NCBI GenBank assembly: GCA_964544605.1
Contig: CAZJBX010000039.1
Location: 1 to 14,984, forward strand
Direction of reading: 5' to 3'
Length of the DNA stretch: 14,984 nucleotides
Origin: JAMIFN01 sp964544605
GTDB lineage: Bacteria; Pseudomonadota; Gammaproteobacteria; Burkholderiales; Burkholderiaceae_C
This document shows, piece by piece, positions 6,501 through 14,100 of the stretch; positions within the stretch are counted from its first letter, which is position 1, and each line of letters starts with the position of its first letter. The notes under the pieces were generated by a model, which worked only from the letters and a program-made list of their open reading frames with translations, had not been told where the DNA came from and searched no databases. The position numbers were made by a program, and so were the translations under genes.

Positions 6501-6895
6501 GCGCCAGCCCCCCAGCGGTAGGCCGCCATGCCCACAAAGACCAAGGCCAAACTGCCCAAGTTGTGCAGCAGAAAATGGCTGGCAAAGCCGCTGTAATTGG
6601 CGTTTTGCAGCAATTGCGCGCCCTCCAGCGAGAAGCTGGAGAAGGTGCTCAAGCCGCCCAAAAAGCCCGTGACGAGCAGCAAACGCCACAGCGGTGAAAG
6701 CTCAATATGCGCCCAAAAATAGGCGGCCAAAAAACCGATACCCAAAGCGGCCAAGGCATTCGCCGCCAGCGTACCCCAAGGCCATGCGCCGCCCCAAGTG
6801 GCAGTGGCCAGCCCCAAGGCCCAGCGCAGCACGCCGCCAGCGGCCGCGCCCAGCGCCACGGCCAGCATTTGCCAAGGCCAAGCGGGGGCGCTCAT
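6497..6895 (-). CDS. crcB: Fluoride-specific ion channel CrcB/Fluc
   Basis: A small hydrophobic protein of 132 residues with four membrane segments, the standard Fluc size. Conserved features: GGVLRW (20-25), GTLAAN (41-46) and the pore/sodium-site motif GFLGGLSTFSSFSLE (77-91). Fluc proteins form antiparallel dimers in the inner membrane and let cytoplasmic fluoride escape. The ATG at 6895 is given; a GTG one codon earlier (6898) is equally possible and would overlap the SDR stop by 4 bp. With the ATG the arrangement is TGATG. The stop overlaps the next gene's start as ATGA. Translation of this operon is therefore likely coupled. I see no fluoride riboswitch upstream, since the region before it is SDR coding sequence. 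Confidence 0.94.
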   Translation of the reverse strand: MSAPAWPWQMLAVALGAAAGGVLRWALGLATATWGGAWPWGTLAANALAALGIGFLAAYFWAHIELSPLWRLLLVTGFLGGLSTFSSFSLEGAQLLQNANYSGFASHFLLHNLGSLALVFVGMAAYRWGAGA

Positions 6896-7683
6896 CACTG
6901 CCCGCCCCCTTCGCTTTGGCGCTTTTTTGTGCCGCGTTGGGCAAACAGGCGGTCATACAGCGGGTTGGGCATCAGGCGCATGGCCTTGGCGACCACGCCC
7001 ATTTGCCAAGGAATGACGGTGTAGCTGCCCCGCCCTGCCAAAAAGCGGTAGGCGCGGGCGGCAAAGTCTTCTGCCGTGAGCAAAAAAGGCATGGCGTAGC
7101 TGTTTTTACTGGTGAGCGGGGTGGCGATATAGCCGGGCAAAATCGTGGCCACTTGCACGCCGCTGGCACGCAAATCAAGGCGCAGGCTCTCGCAATAGGC
7201 CACCACGCCCGATTTGCTGGCGCAATATGCGCCGTGGCCCTTCAGCCCACGGATGGCCGAGACGCTGGCAATGCCCACCAGCTTGCCACTGCCGCGCGCC
7301 TGCATGGGCGCAATAAAGGGGTGGAAGGTGGCGGCCATGCCGATATTGTTCACTTGCAGCATGGCTTGCAGGCTGTCGATGTCTTCGCGTTGGCTGCTGT
7401 CCATGCCCCAACTCACGCCCGCGCTGGCAATCACCACATCGGGCAGACCTTGGCTGGCGATGCAGTTTTGCGCCGCCGCAATCACGCTATCGGGCGTGCT
7501 CACATCGGCCGCATAAAGGCGGTAGCGGCTGGCATCCAGCCCTTGGGCCGTGGCCCATTCTTGCATCACCGCCTCGCGCCGTGCCAGCAGGGCCAAGTCC
7601 CAGCCTTGCTGGTAAAACTGCATGGCCAAGGCTTGGCCGATGCCGCTGGAAGCGCCTGTGATGAAAACCAATTTTTTGCTCAT
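6895..7683 (-). CDS. Short-chain dehydrogenase/reductase (SDR) family oxidoreductase
   Basis: The 262-residue classical SDR has the Rossmann nucleotide-binding motif TGASSGIG (9-16), an acidic position in AADVST (58-63), the NAG-like segment ASAG (86-89), an Asn near VNNIG (111-115), the catalytic Ser in ASVSA (139-143), and YCASK (Y153, K157). It should be a soluble NAD(P)(H)-dependent oxidoreductase; the arginines after the second strand (LARRE, 33-37) hint at NADP(H). The substrate cannot be read from the sequence. The ATG at 7683 is the natural start: the Rossmann fold begins within five residues. No Shine-Dalgarno sequence is present, and a -10-like TATAGT lies 12 bases upstream. It heads the operon with crcB, the UDG-like gene and msrA. 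The C-terminal tail is polar and probably disordered. Confidence 0.9.
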   Translation of the reverse strand: MSKKLVFITGASSGIGQALAMQFYQQGWDLALLARREAVMQEWATAQGLDASRYRLYAADVSTPDSVIAAAQNCIASQGLPDVVIASAGVSWGMDSSQREDIDSLQAMLQVNNIGMAATFHPFIAPMQARGSGKLVGIASVSAIRGLKGHGAYCASKSGVVAYCESLRLDLRASGVQVATILPGYIATPLTSKNSYAMPFLLTAEDFAARAYRFLAGRGSYTVIPWQMGVVAKAMRLMPNPLYDRLFAQRGTKKRQSEGGGQ

Positions 7684-7694
7684 GATGGGGGCAA

Positions 7695-7724
7695 ACTATA
7701 GCAATAAAAAAACCCCTCGCCCAA
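7695..7724 (-). promoter_or_regulatory. Candidate promoter of the SDR-crcB-udg-msrA operon
   Basis: On the minus strand, TTGGGC (7724-7719) and TATAGT (7700-7695) are 18 bp apart. The -10 ends 11 bases before the SDR ATG, so the leader would be about 5 nt or less. The -35 element lies inside the terminator hairpin of the upstream Rieske gene, so terminator and promoter are interlocked. By eye only. Confidence 0.4.
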
Positions 7725-7740
7725 GTCAGGCCGAGGGGTT
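7704..7740 (-). terminator. Intrinsic terminator of the Rieske oxygenase gene
   Basis: AACCCCTCG (7711-7719) pairs with CGAGGGGTT (7732-7740): a 9-bp perfect stem with a 12-base loop. On the minus strand it is followed by a run of T's (complement of the seven A's at 7706-7712). It starts 24 bp after the Rieske stop codon and separates that gene from the SDR operon. Confidence 0.85.
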
Positions 7741-7764
7741 TGCTGCTGTCAAGCAAAGTGGCGC

Positions 7765-8880
7765 TTAGGCCAGTGTTTTGCCTTCAACAGTGTAGGGCTC
7801 GGTGCCCTTGGGTACATACACATCGCCCTCGAATTGCTCTTCGTAATCTTGGTATTTGTCGCGGGGGTTGTAGAACTGCTTGTACCAAGCGCGGGCACGC
7901 ACAAAAGCACCATCGCTGGGGATGTACATGCCGTTGATGTTGGGGGCTTTTTGGCTCCAAACTTCAAAGTCTTGCGAGAAGGCGGTCAGTGAAGTTTGTT
8001 GGAACTGCTTGGCCAACACGCGATCCACATTGCTGATGGTGGCTTGGCCTGTGGGTGACTTCACATAGAGTGAGTGCCAAACATGGACTTTGCCGTCTTC
8101 AACAGGGGTGTGGTTGAGCACGAGGTAAGAGTCGAACATACCTGTCATGTGCGATTGCAGTGCGCCTGGGCCCACATATTTGGTGATGGTGTGCAGCACA
8201 GAAGACACGCCTGTGGTGGGGTCAACCAAAGTGCGGTGCGCACCGCGCATCCGTTGAATCGCCTCATGGCCGTGGAATTCGTTCTCAAAACCATCGGTAA
8301 ACGAACCGTGGATGGGGTTGAAGTGGCCGTAATCGGCAATGTTGTCCACCGCCTCAATGGGGTGCATGTCCAGCGTGCCGAGGTCGTCGTAAGCGAGGTG
8401 AATCCAGTTGGGGTCGTTCTCAATCGGCAGGCTGGGCACATCGTAATCGGGCTCGCCGCCTTCGGGGTCGTGCCACATCCAGATGCCGCCCATGCTCTCT
8501 TTCACGAGCCAGCTTTTCACTTTGGCCGCAGGGGGGATGGGGCCGTCGTGGTAGGGGATTTCTTTACACACACCATCGGGGCCAAACTTCCAAGCGTGGT
8601 AGGGACAAACGATGTCGTCGCCCACGATGTTGGTGCCGCCGTTATCGAGCACCACATAGCTGGTGGTGTTGTGCGCGCCCAAATGCGTTTGCATGTGGGG
8701 GCAGTAAGCGTCAAGCAGCACCACTTTGCCAGAGGCCAAACCACGGTAGAGGGCGAAATCGCGACCGAAAAAGCGGACGGGCACGGGCTTGTGCGTTTCA
8801 AGATCGCTCTTTTGTGCAATCATGAACCAGCCACGGGGGTAGGTGAATTCGCCTAAGCGATAGTCTTTGGTCTGAGCCAT
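7765..8880 (-). CDS. Rieske non-heme iron oxygenase, KshA-like
   Basis: The 371-residue protein has an N-terminal Rieske domain with CPH (C60, H62) and CPYH (C92, H95) as the 2Fe-2S ligands. The C-terminal catalytic domain has NIADYGHFNPIH (180-191), giving the iron ligands H186 and H191, and QDFEVW with D304 as likely third ligand. This pattern is that of KshA-type oxygenases (3-ketosteroid 9-alpha-hydroxylase and the DAF-36/Neverland group), which hydroxylate or desaturate steroid-like substrates. The distance between the two Rieske motifs is about ten residues longer than I expect for KshA. The ATG at 8880 has GGAG 7 bases upstream and precedes the first domain by about 10 residues. The gene is transcribed alone, with its own terminator. 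No ferredoxin-reductase partner (KshB-like) lies in the window. The actual substrate is unknown. Confidence 0.88.
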   Translation of the reverse strand: MAQTKDYRLGEFTYPRGWFMIAQKSDLETHKPVPVRFFGRDFALYRGLASGKVVLLDAYCPHMQTHLGAHNTTSYVVLDNGGTNIVGDDIVCPYHAWKFGPDGVCKEIPYHDGPIPPAAKVKSWLVKESMGGIWMWHDPEGGEPDYDVPSLPIENDPNWIHLAYDDLGTLDMHPIEAVDNIADYGHFNPIHGSFTDGFENEFHGHEAIQRMRGAHRTLVDPTTGVSSVLHTITKYVGPGALQSHMTGMFDSYLVLNHTPVEDGKVHVWHSLYVKSPTGQATISNVDRVLAKQFQQTSLTAFSQDFEVWSQKAPNINGMYIPSDGAFVRARAWYKQFYNPRDKYQDYEEQFEGDVYVPKGTEPYTVEGKTLA

Positions 8881-9110
8881 AAAGTGTCTCCATTTCAAGG
8901 AAGGGGGAGGGTCTTGCCCCAAAGCCCTGCTGTTGCAGCAGCCTAAAGCAAGCACTGGCCTAGACTATAAACCACGGCAGGGGGCAAAAACTTTGCCTTG
9001 CATCAAAGATTGTTCTTGGATATACCTTCAATTTTCGTCAGGCCGAAGGTAAAGAAAAGCCCAGCAATTGCCGCTATAGTGCCAGTATTGTATTTTTTGG
9101 ATCCTCCGCC
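8881..9110. promoter_or_regulatory. Divergent control region between the Rieske oxygenase and ACBP genes
   Basis: This AT-richer 230-bp gap must hold both promoters. For the Rieske gene a minus-strand TATAGT lies at 8969-8964, giving a leader of about 75-80 nt; no good -35 is seen. For ACBP, TTGCCG (9068-9073) with TATTTT (9091-9096) at 17 bp is one option, and TATAGT (9075-9080) another. GGAT 8 bases before the ACBP ATG may serve as ribosome binding site. No operator is clear. Confidence 0.4.
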
Positions 9111-9380
9111 ATGACTGACCTGAACACCGCCTTTGAACAAGCCGTGATTGAATCAAAACAACTGCCCACCAAGCCCGCGCCGCAAGAGCTGCTGGAGCTG
9201 TACGCCCTGTTCAAACAGGCCAGCGTGGGCGATAACACCGAGGCCCAGCCCGGTTTTACCGACATCGTGGCTCGCGCCAAATGGGACTCTTGGACCAAGC
9301 GCCAAGGCATGAACAGCGAAACCGCCAAGCAAAGCTATATTGATTTGGTGCGCAGCTTGCAAGAAAAATACCGCAGCTAA
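9111..9380 (+). CDS. Acyl-CoA-binding protein (ACBP)
   Basis: The 89-residue protein has the standard ACBP length and four-helix pattern. Conserved ligand-site segments are YALFKQASVGD (31-41; Y31 and K35 correspond to Tyr28 and Lys32 of bovine ACBP), the block AKWDSW (56-61; K57 for Lys54), and AKQSYIDLV (72-80; Y76 for Tyr73). The position of bovine Tyr31 is Phe (F34). ACBPs bind medium- to long-chain acyl-CoA esters in the cytoplasm and buffer or carry them. They are common in eukaryotes but scattered in bacteria, mostly Proteobacteria. The gene stands alone between a divergent Rieske oxygenase and a strong terminator. Acyl-CoA binding is well supported; the client pathway is not known. 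Confidence 0.95.
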   Translation: MTDLNTAFEQAVIESKQLPTKPAPQELLELYALFKQASVGDNTEAQPGFTDIVARAKWDSWTKRQGMNSETAKQSYIDLVRSLQEKYRS

Positions 9381-9417
9381 GACGCTTGCCCCACAGCGGC
9401 CACAAGCGCACAAAAGC

Positions 9418-9446
9418 AAAAAGCCAGCTTGCAAGCTGGCTTTTTT
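9418..9446. terminator. Bidirectional intrinsic terminator between ACBP and chorismate mutase genes
   Basis: An 18-bp perfect palindrome, GCCAGCTTGCAAGCTGGC (9423-9440), is flanked by five A's (9418-9422) and six T's (9441-9446). It sits 38 bp after the ACBP stop and 23 bp beyond the chorismate mutase stop, and so can end both convergent transcripts. Confidence 0.93.
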
Positions 9447-9468
9447 AATGCGCGGCCTTGGGCCCGCC

Positions 9469-9786
9469 TCAATCCATGTGCCGCAGGCGTTTGAACTCTT
9501 GGTGCTCAAAGTCGATATAGCCGGCAATCATGGCGCGCCAAGTGCGCTCGGCCACATCGGGCGAGAGGCCCTGCTCGGCGGCCATTTTGCGCACACGGGC
9601 GATGATGAACTCGATGCGCTCCTCATCCACCACATCGGCCAAATCTTGTTTCAGGCGGGCCGCTTGCGCCACATAGCCTTGGCGCTGCGCCAAAAGCGGC
9701 ACCAGCACGCTGTCGATGGCATCTATATGGCGGCGCACGGCCTGCATGTCGTCGCAGGTTTCTACAGGGAGTTTGCTTGCATTCAT
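9469..9786 (-). CDS. AroQ-class chorismate mutase (PchB-like, type II)
   Basis: This 105-residue all-helical protein keeps the AroQ active-site set at the correct spacing: R18, R35, K46, E59 and Q96 (E. coli counterparts Arg11, Arg28, Lys39, Glu52, Gln88). Supporting text: VRRHIDAIDSVLVPLLAQR and YVAQAARLK. The N-terminal CDDMQAVRRHIDAID resembles PchB, the isochorismate pyruvate lyase with weak mutase activity. The expected reaction is chorismate to prephenate, towards phenylalanine and tyrosine; a lyase role cannot be excluded, but no isochorismate synthase lies nearby. No signal peptide is present, so it is cytoplasmic. The ATG at 9786 has no Shine-Dalgarno sequence, and TACAAT ends 8 bases before it, suggesting a leaderless mRNA. 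The gene is divergent from the RND operon. Confidence 0.88.
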   Translation of the reverse strand: MNASKLPVETCDDMQAVRRHIDAIDSVLVPLLAQRQGYVAQAARLKQDLADVVDEERIEFIIARVRKMAAEQGLSPDVAERTWRAMIAGYIDFEHQEFKRLRHMD

Positions 9787-9794
9787 GGGGCCGT

Positions 9795-9822
9795 ATTGTA
9801 GCCAGCCCCAAGCCATGCCCAA
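9795..9822 (-). promoter_or_regulatory. Candidate promoter of the chorismate mutase gene
   Basis: On the minus strand, TTGGGC (9822-9817) and TACAAT (9800-9795) are 16 bp apart. The -10 ends 8 bases before the ATG at 9786, so transcription would begin at or next to the start codon. The TTGGGC -35 is the same hexamer as in the candidate SDR promoter. Confidence 0.42.
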
Positions 9823-9934
9823 GCCCCAAGGGAAAGAGCATCTTGCACAAAAGCAGACGATGAAAAGTGACTTATTTAACAGTAAACTACAGGCTTTATC
9901 TCCTGACCCGCTGGTCATTTACAAGGTTTTCGCC

Positions 9935-11173
9935 ATGCAAATCCCCGCCCGCCCCGCCCTTTTGCTCTCATTGGCCTTGGTCTTGCCCGGGCTGATGAGC
10001 GCCTGCAAGCCCCAAACTGCACCCACGACTTTGCCCAAAACCGTAAAGCTGATGCGCGTGGAAGCCTCAGGCGCAGAGGATGCGCAAGCCCAAAACGGCC
10101 AAGACAGTTTCTCAGGCGAGGTCAAGGCGCAGGTGGAGTCGGCCTTGAGTTTTCGGGTCGGCGGCAAGCTCATCCGTCGCCCTGTGGAGCTGGGCCAAAG
10201 CGTGGCCCGTGGTCAAGTTTTGGCGGAAATGGATCCCAGCGATTACCAACTGAGCGCGCAAGCGGCGGTTGCGCAGGTGCAGGCGGCGCAAACGGCCCGC
10301 GATTTGGCCGCTGCCGATGTGCAGCGCTTTGAGTCTTTGCGCCAGCAGGGTTTTATCAGCGGTGCGCAGCTTGAACAACTGCAAGCCCAGCTCAAATCGG
10401 CCCAAGCGCAACTGGCCCAAGCCCGTGCCCAAGCCGCCGTGCAGGGCAACCAAGTCGGCTACAGCCATTTGCGCGCCGATAGCGCGGGCGTGGTCACCGC
10501 TGTCATGGCCGAGCCGGGCCAAGTGCTTGGCGCAGGCCAAACCGTGCTGCAACTGGCCCATGCGGGCGGCCGCGATGTGGTCTTTGCCCTGCCTGAAAAC
10601 CTCTACGGCAGTTTGCGCGTGGGCACGCCTGTGCGCATCAGCAGTTGGACCGCCAGCAGCGCCGAGGCCGAAAAGGAATGGCCAGGCCGCATCCGTGAAA
10701 TCGCCGCCAGCGCCGACCCCATCACCCGCACCTTCAGCGTCAAGGCCAGCATCCAAGCGCCTGAGGCCAGCGCCCCCGCCTTGGGCAGCACCGTGAAGGT
10801 GTGGCCACAACTGGCCAGCACGCACAGCGGCAGCATCAGCTTGCCTTTGTCGGCCCTGTCGCAGCATGGCGATGAGACCTTGGTCTGGGTCTATACCCCA
10901 CAAGAGGGCGGCGGCGTGGTGCAGCCGCGCGCCGTCACCACGGCTGAAATTGCGGGCAATACCGTGCGCATCACGGCGGGCCTGAAGGCGGGCGAGCAAA
11001 TTGTGGCCGCAGGCACGCATGTGCTCACCGCAGGCCAAAGCGTGCGCCCCTACCAAGGCAAGCCCGGCAGCCCCAGCGCCATTGAAGCGGCCGCCGCACT
11101 CAAAGCCGATGCCGCCGCAGGCCCAGCCGCCGCTGATGCCATTGATGCCACAAACAGCGCCGCCAAGGAGTAA
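9935..11173 (+). CDS. RND efflux periplasmic adaptor (membrane fusion protein)
   Basis: The 412-residue protein starts with a short signal sequence ending LMSAC, a near-match to a lipobox with Cys24 as probable lipidated residue, so it is likely anchored to the inner membrane from the periplasm. Then come the first lipoyl half-motif (about 66-100), a helical-hairpin region rich in Ala and Gln (about 105-172, with LRQQGFISGAQLEQLQAQL), the second lipoyl half around LRADSAGVVTAVMAEPGQVL (about 177-197), and beta-barrel and membrane-proximal domains. The C-terminal 30 residues are Ala-rich. It links the pump to an outer-membrane channel. The ATG at 9935 has AAGG 8 bases upstream; the open frame further upstream has no family similarity. 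The permease gene follows after 3 bp. The 148-bp upstream gap has an AT-rich stretch (about 9867-9890) with TTTA-ACAG-TAAA, possibly an operator; no regulator gene is adjacent. Confidence 0.92.
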   Translation: MQIPARPALLLSLALVLPGLMSACKPQTAPTTLPKTVKLMRVEASGAEDAQAQNGQDSFSGEVKAQVESALSFRVGGKLIRRPVELGQSVARGQVLAEMDPSDYQLSAQAAVAQVQAAQTARDLAAADVQRFESLRQQGFISGAQLEQLQAQLKSAQAQLAQARAQAAVQGNQVGYSHLRADSAGVVTAVMAEPGQVLGAGQTVLQLAHAGGRDVVFALPENLYGSLRVGTPVRISSWTASSAEAEKEWPGRIREIAASADPITRTFSVKASIQAPEASAPALGSTVKVWPQLASTHSGSISLPLSALSQHGDETLVWVYTPQEGGGVVQPRAVTTAEIAGNTVRITAGLKAGEQIVAAGTHVLTAGQSVRPYQGKPGSPSAIEAAAALKADAAAGPAAADAIDATNSAAKE

Positions 11174-11176
11174 GGC

Positions 11177-14100
11177 ATGAGCGAGACCCAAGACCACACG
11201 CCCATTGAGGCCACGCCCGCCGAGGCCACGGCCCCAAAAGAGCGCCCCAAGCAAGGCTTCAACCTCTCGCGCTGGGCCATTTTGAATGCGCCGCTGACGC
11301 GCTATTTGATGATTGTGCTCATGCTCTTTGGCATTGCCAGCTACTTTCAGTTGGGGCAAGACGAAGATCCGCCCTTCCAATTCAGGGCCATGATCATGCA
11401 AGCCTATTGGCCCGGCGCCACCAGCCAGCAAATGGCCGAACTGGTGGCCCACCCGATTGAGCAAGTGCTGCAAGAAGTGCCGCACAGCTACCGCATTGGC
11501 ACTTACACCAAGCCCGGCGAGCTGACCATTTTGTTTGAGGCCGCAGAAGAAGCCCGTGGCGGTGAGATTGAAAAAGTTTGGTACACCGTGCGCAAGCGCA
11601 TTGGCGATATTGCCCCCACCCTGCCCCAAGGCGTGTACGGGCCTTATTTCAACGACGAATTTGGCGATGTGTTTGGCATCATCTACGCCCTGCAAGCCGA
11701 TGACGCAGGCTATAGCCCCGCCGAAATGAAGTATTTGGCCGACAGCGTGCGCAAGCGCCTGCTGCGCGTGCCCGATGTGAACAAAGTGGAGATTTGGGGC
11801 ACGCAACCTGAAAAAATCTATATCAACATCGACAACCAACGCCTGGCCCGCTTGGGCCTTGATTTGCAGCAAGTGATTGCCCAGCTCGGCCAACAAAACG
11901 CCGTGGAATCGGCGGGTGCCGTGCAAACCGATAGCGATGTGGTGCAAGTGCGCATCAGCGGCCAGCTGCAAGGCGTGGCCGAGTTGAAAGCCCTGCCCAT
12001 CGTGGGCCGCAATGGTCGCCTCATCAAGCTCAGCGATGTGGCCGAAGTCGAGCGCGGCTATGAAGACCCGCCGCCACCTGCCGTGCACTTCAACGGCAAA
12101 CCCATGCTGGCGCTGGGCCTGTCCATGGCCGATGGCGGCGACATCATCCGCCTGGGCAAAAACCTCGACAAAGAAATCACCGCCATTGAAGCCAGTCTGC
12201 CCGCAGGCGTGCACATCGCCCAAGTGCAAAACCAACCCAAAGTGGTGGGTGACTCGGTGCTCGAATTTGTGAAAGCGCTGATGGAGGCCGTCATCATCGT
12301 GCTGCTCGTCAGCTTTGTCAGCCTTGGCCTGCAAAAAGGCGGGCGCTTGGGCTGGTTTGTGGACATGCGCCCCGGTTTGGTCGTCGGCATTTGCATCCCA
12401 CTGGTGCTGGCCATGACCTTTATGGCCATGAATTTTTTCAACATCGGCCTGCACAAAATCTCATTGGGCGCGCTCATCATTGCGCTGGGCCTGCTGGTGG
12501 ATGACGCCATCATCGCCATTGAAATGATGGTGCGCAAGCTCGAAGAAGGCCACAACATGCTGGACTCGGCCTCCTTCGCCTACGACCACACCGCCAAACC
12601 CATGCTTACCGGCACACTCATCACGGCGGCGGGCTTTCTGCCCATTGGCTTGGCGCGCTCCATCACGGGTGAATACACCTTTGCCATTTTTGCCGTCACC
12701 GTCGTCGCCCTGATTTTGAGCTGGATTGTCTCGGTTTACTTCCTGCCCTATATCGGCACTTTGGTGCTCAAGGTCAAACCCCATGTGGGCCAGCACCAAG
12801 ACATCTACGACACGCCCTTCTACCGCCGCTTCAGGGGCTGGGTTGATGCCTGCGTCGAGCACCGCTGGAAAACCATCCTCGCCACCCTGCTCATCTTTGC
12901 CGCAGGCGTGTTTGGCATGAGCAAGGTCGAGCAGCAATTCTTCCCCGACTCGGCCCGCATGGAAATCATGATTGACTACCGCCTGCCTGAAGGCAGCAGC
13001 ATGGAGGCCAATATCGCCCTCGGCACGCAAATGGAGCAACTGCTGATGGCGCAAAAAGGCGTGGACTCCGTCACCACTTGGATGGGCGCAGGCATCCCCC
13101 ACTTCTACCTCGCGCACGAGCAACTCATGCCGCAAACCAATGTGGGCCAATTCATGCTGCAAGCGAGCAACCGCCAAGAGCGCAACCGCCTGCGCGATGA
13201 GCTGCCCCAAATCCTCGACGACGCCTTCCCCTACAGCCACATCCGCGTGCGCTTTCTGCCCAGCGGCCCACCGGTGAAATACCCCGTCGAATTCCGCCTC
13301 GTCGGGCCTGACCCCATCACCCTGCGCGCCCACGCCGATGAACTCAAGGCCCATATGCAGGCCAACCCCAACACCCGCAATGTCAACGACAACTGGAACG
13401 AGCGCATCAAAACCCTGCGCCTAGACATCGACCAAGACAAAGCCCGCAGCTTGGGCGTCAGCAGCCAATCGCTGGCGCAAGCCACCCGCCTGTTCTACGG
13501 CGGCATCCCCATTGGGCAACTGCGCGAGCACCAAGACCTCATCGACATCGTGCTGCGCCAATCGCCTGAGCACAGCCGCAGCATGGCCGATTTGCAAAAC
13601 ATCTATGTCGCCACCAGTGCCGGCGGCACCATCCCGCTGGCGCAAATAGCCCGCCCCGTGCTCGACTGGGAACCCGGCGTGATGTGGAAATTCAACGGCG
13701 ACTTCGCCATCACCGTGAATGCCGACATCACCGATGACCTGCAACCGGCCACCGTCTCCAACCAGCTCGAACCTGAGCTGCGCGCCATCGTCGCTGGCTT
13801 CGGCCCCGACTACCGCCTCATGACCGCAGGCGCGGCTGAAATGAGCGCCAAAGGCTCCTCCTCCATCGCGGCGGGCTTTCCCATCATGCTCTTTCTCACC
13901 TTCACCCTGCTCATGTTGCAGCTCAAAAGTTTCAGCCGCTCCATCCTCGTCTTTCTCACCGGCTTCTTGGGCGTGCCTGGCGTCGCCGCCGCCCTCATCT
14001 TGCTCGATCGCCCCTTCGGCTTCGTCGCCCTGCTCGGCTTCATCGCCCTCTTTGGCATGATTCAGCGCAACTCGGTGATCTTGATTGACCAAATTGAGGA

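Noticed and set aside
6890..7000. Fluoride riboswitch for crcB
   Set aside because: The region upstream of crcB is the coding end of the SDR gene with ordinary codon use, and I found no recognisable crcB-motif fold. The leader upstream of the SDR is too short to hold one.
8993..9006. Possible FNR/CRP-type site TTGCC-TTGC-ATCAA
   Set aside because: Only the right half matches the FNR consensus and the left half has two mismatches; position relative to either promoter is not informative.
10112..12454. A 780-codon open frame on the minus strand
   Set aside because: It lies antisense to the adaptor and permease genes, and its product is His/Gly/Ala-rich without known motifs. It is the expected mirror of GC-biased codons in the real genes.
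14057..14080. Arg964 in place of AcrB Lys940 as a disabled proton relay
   Set aside because: Arg at this position with the surrounding GMI-RNSVILID pattern is, from memory, normal in several RND subfamilies; both relay aspartates are present.
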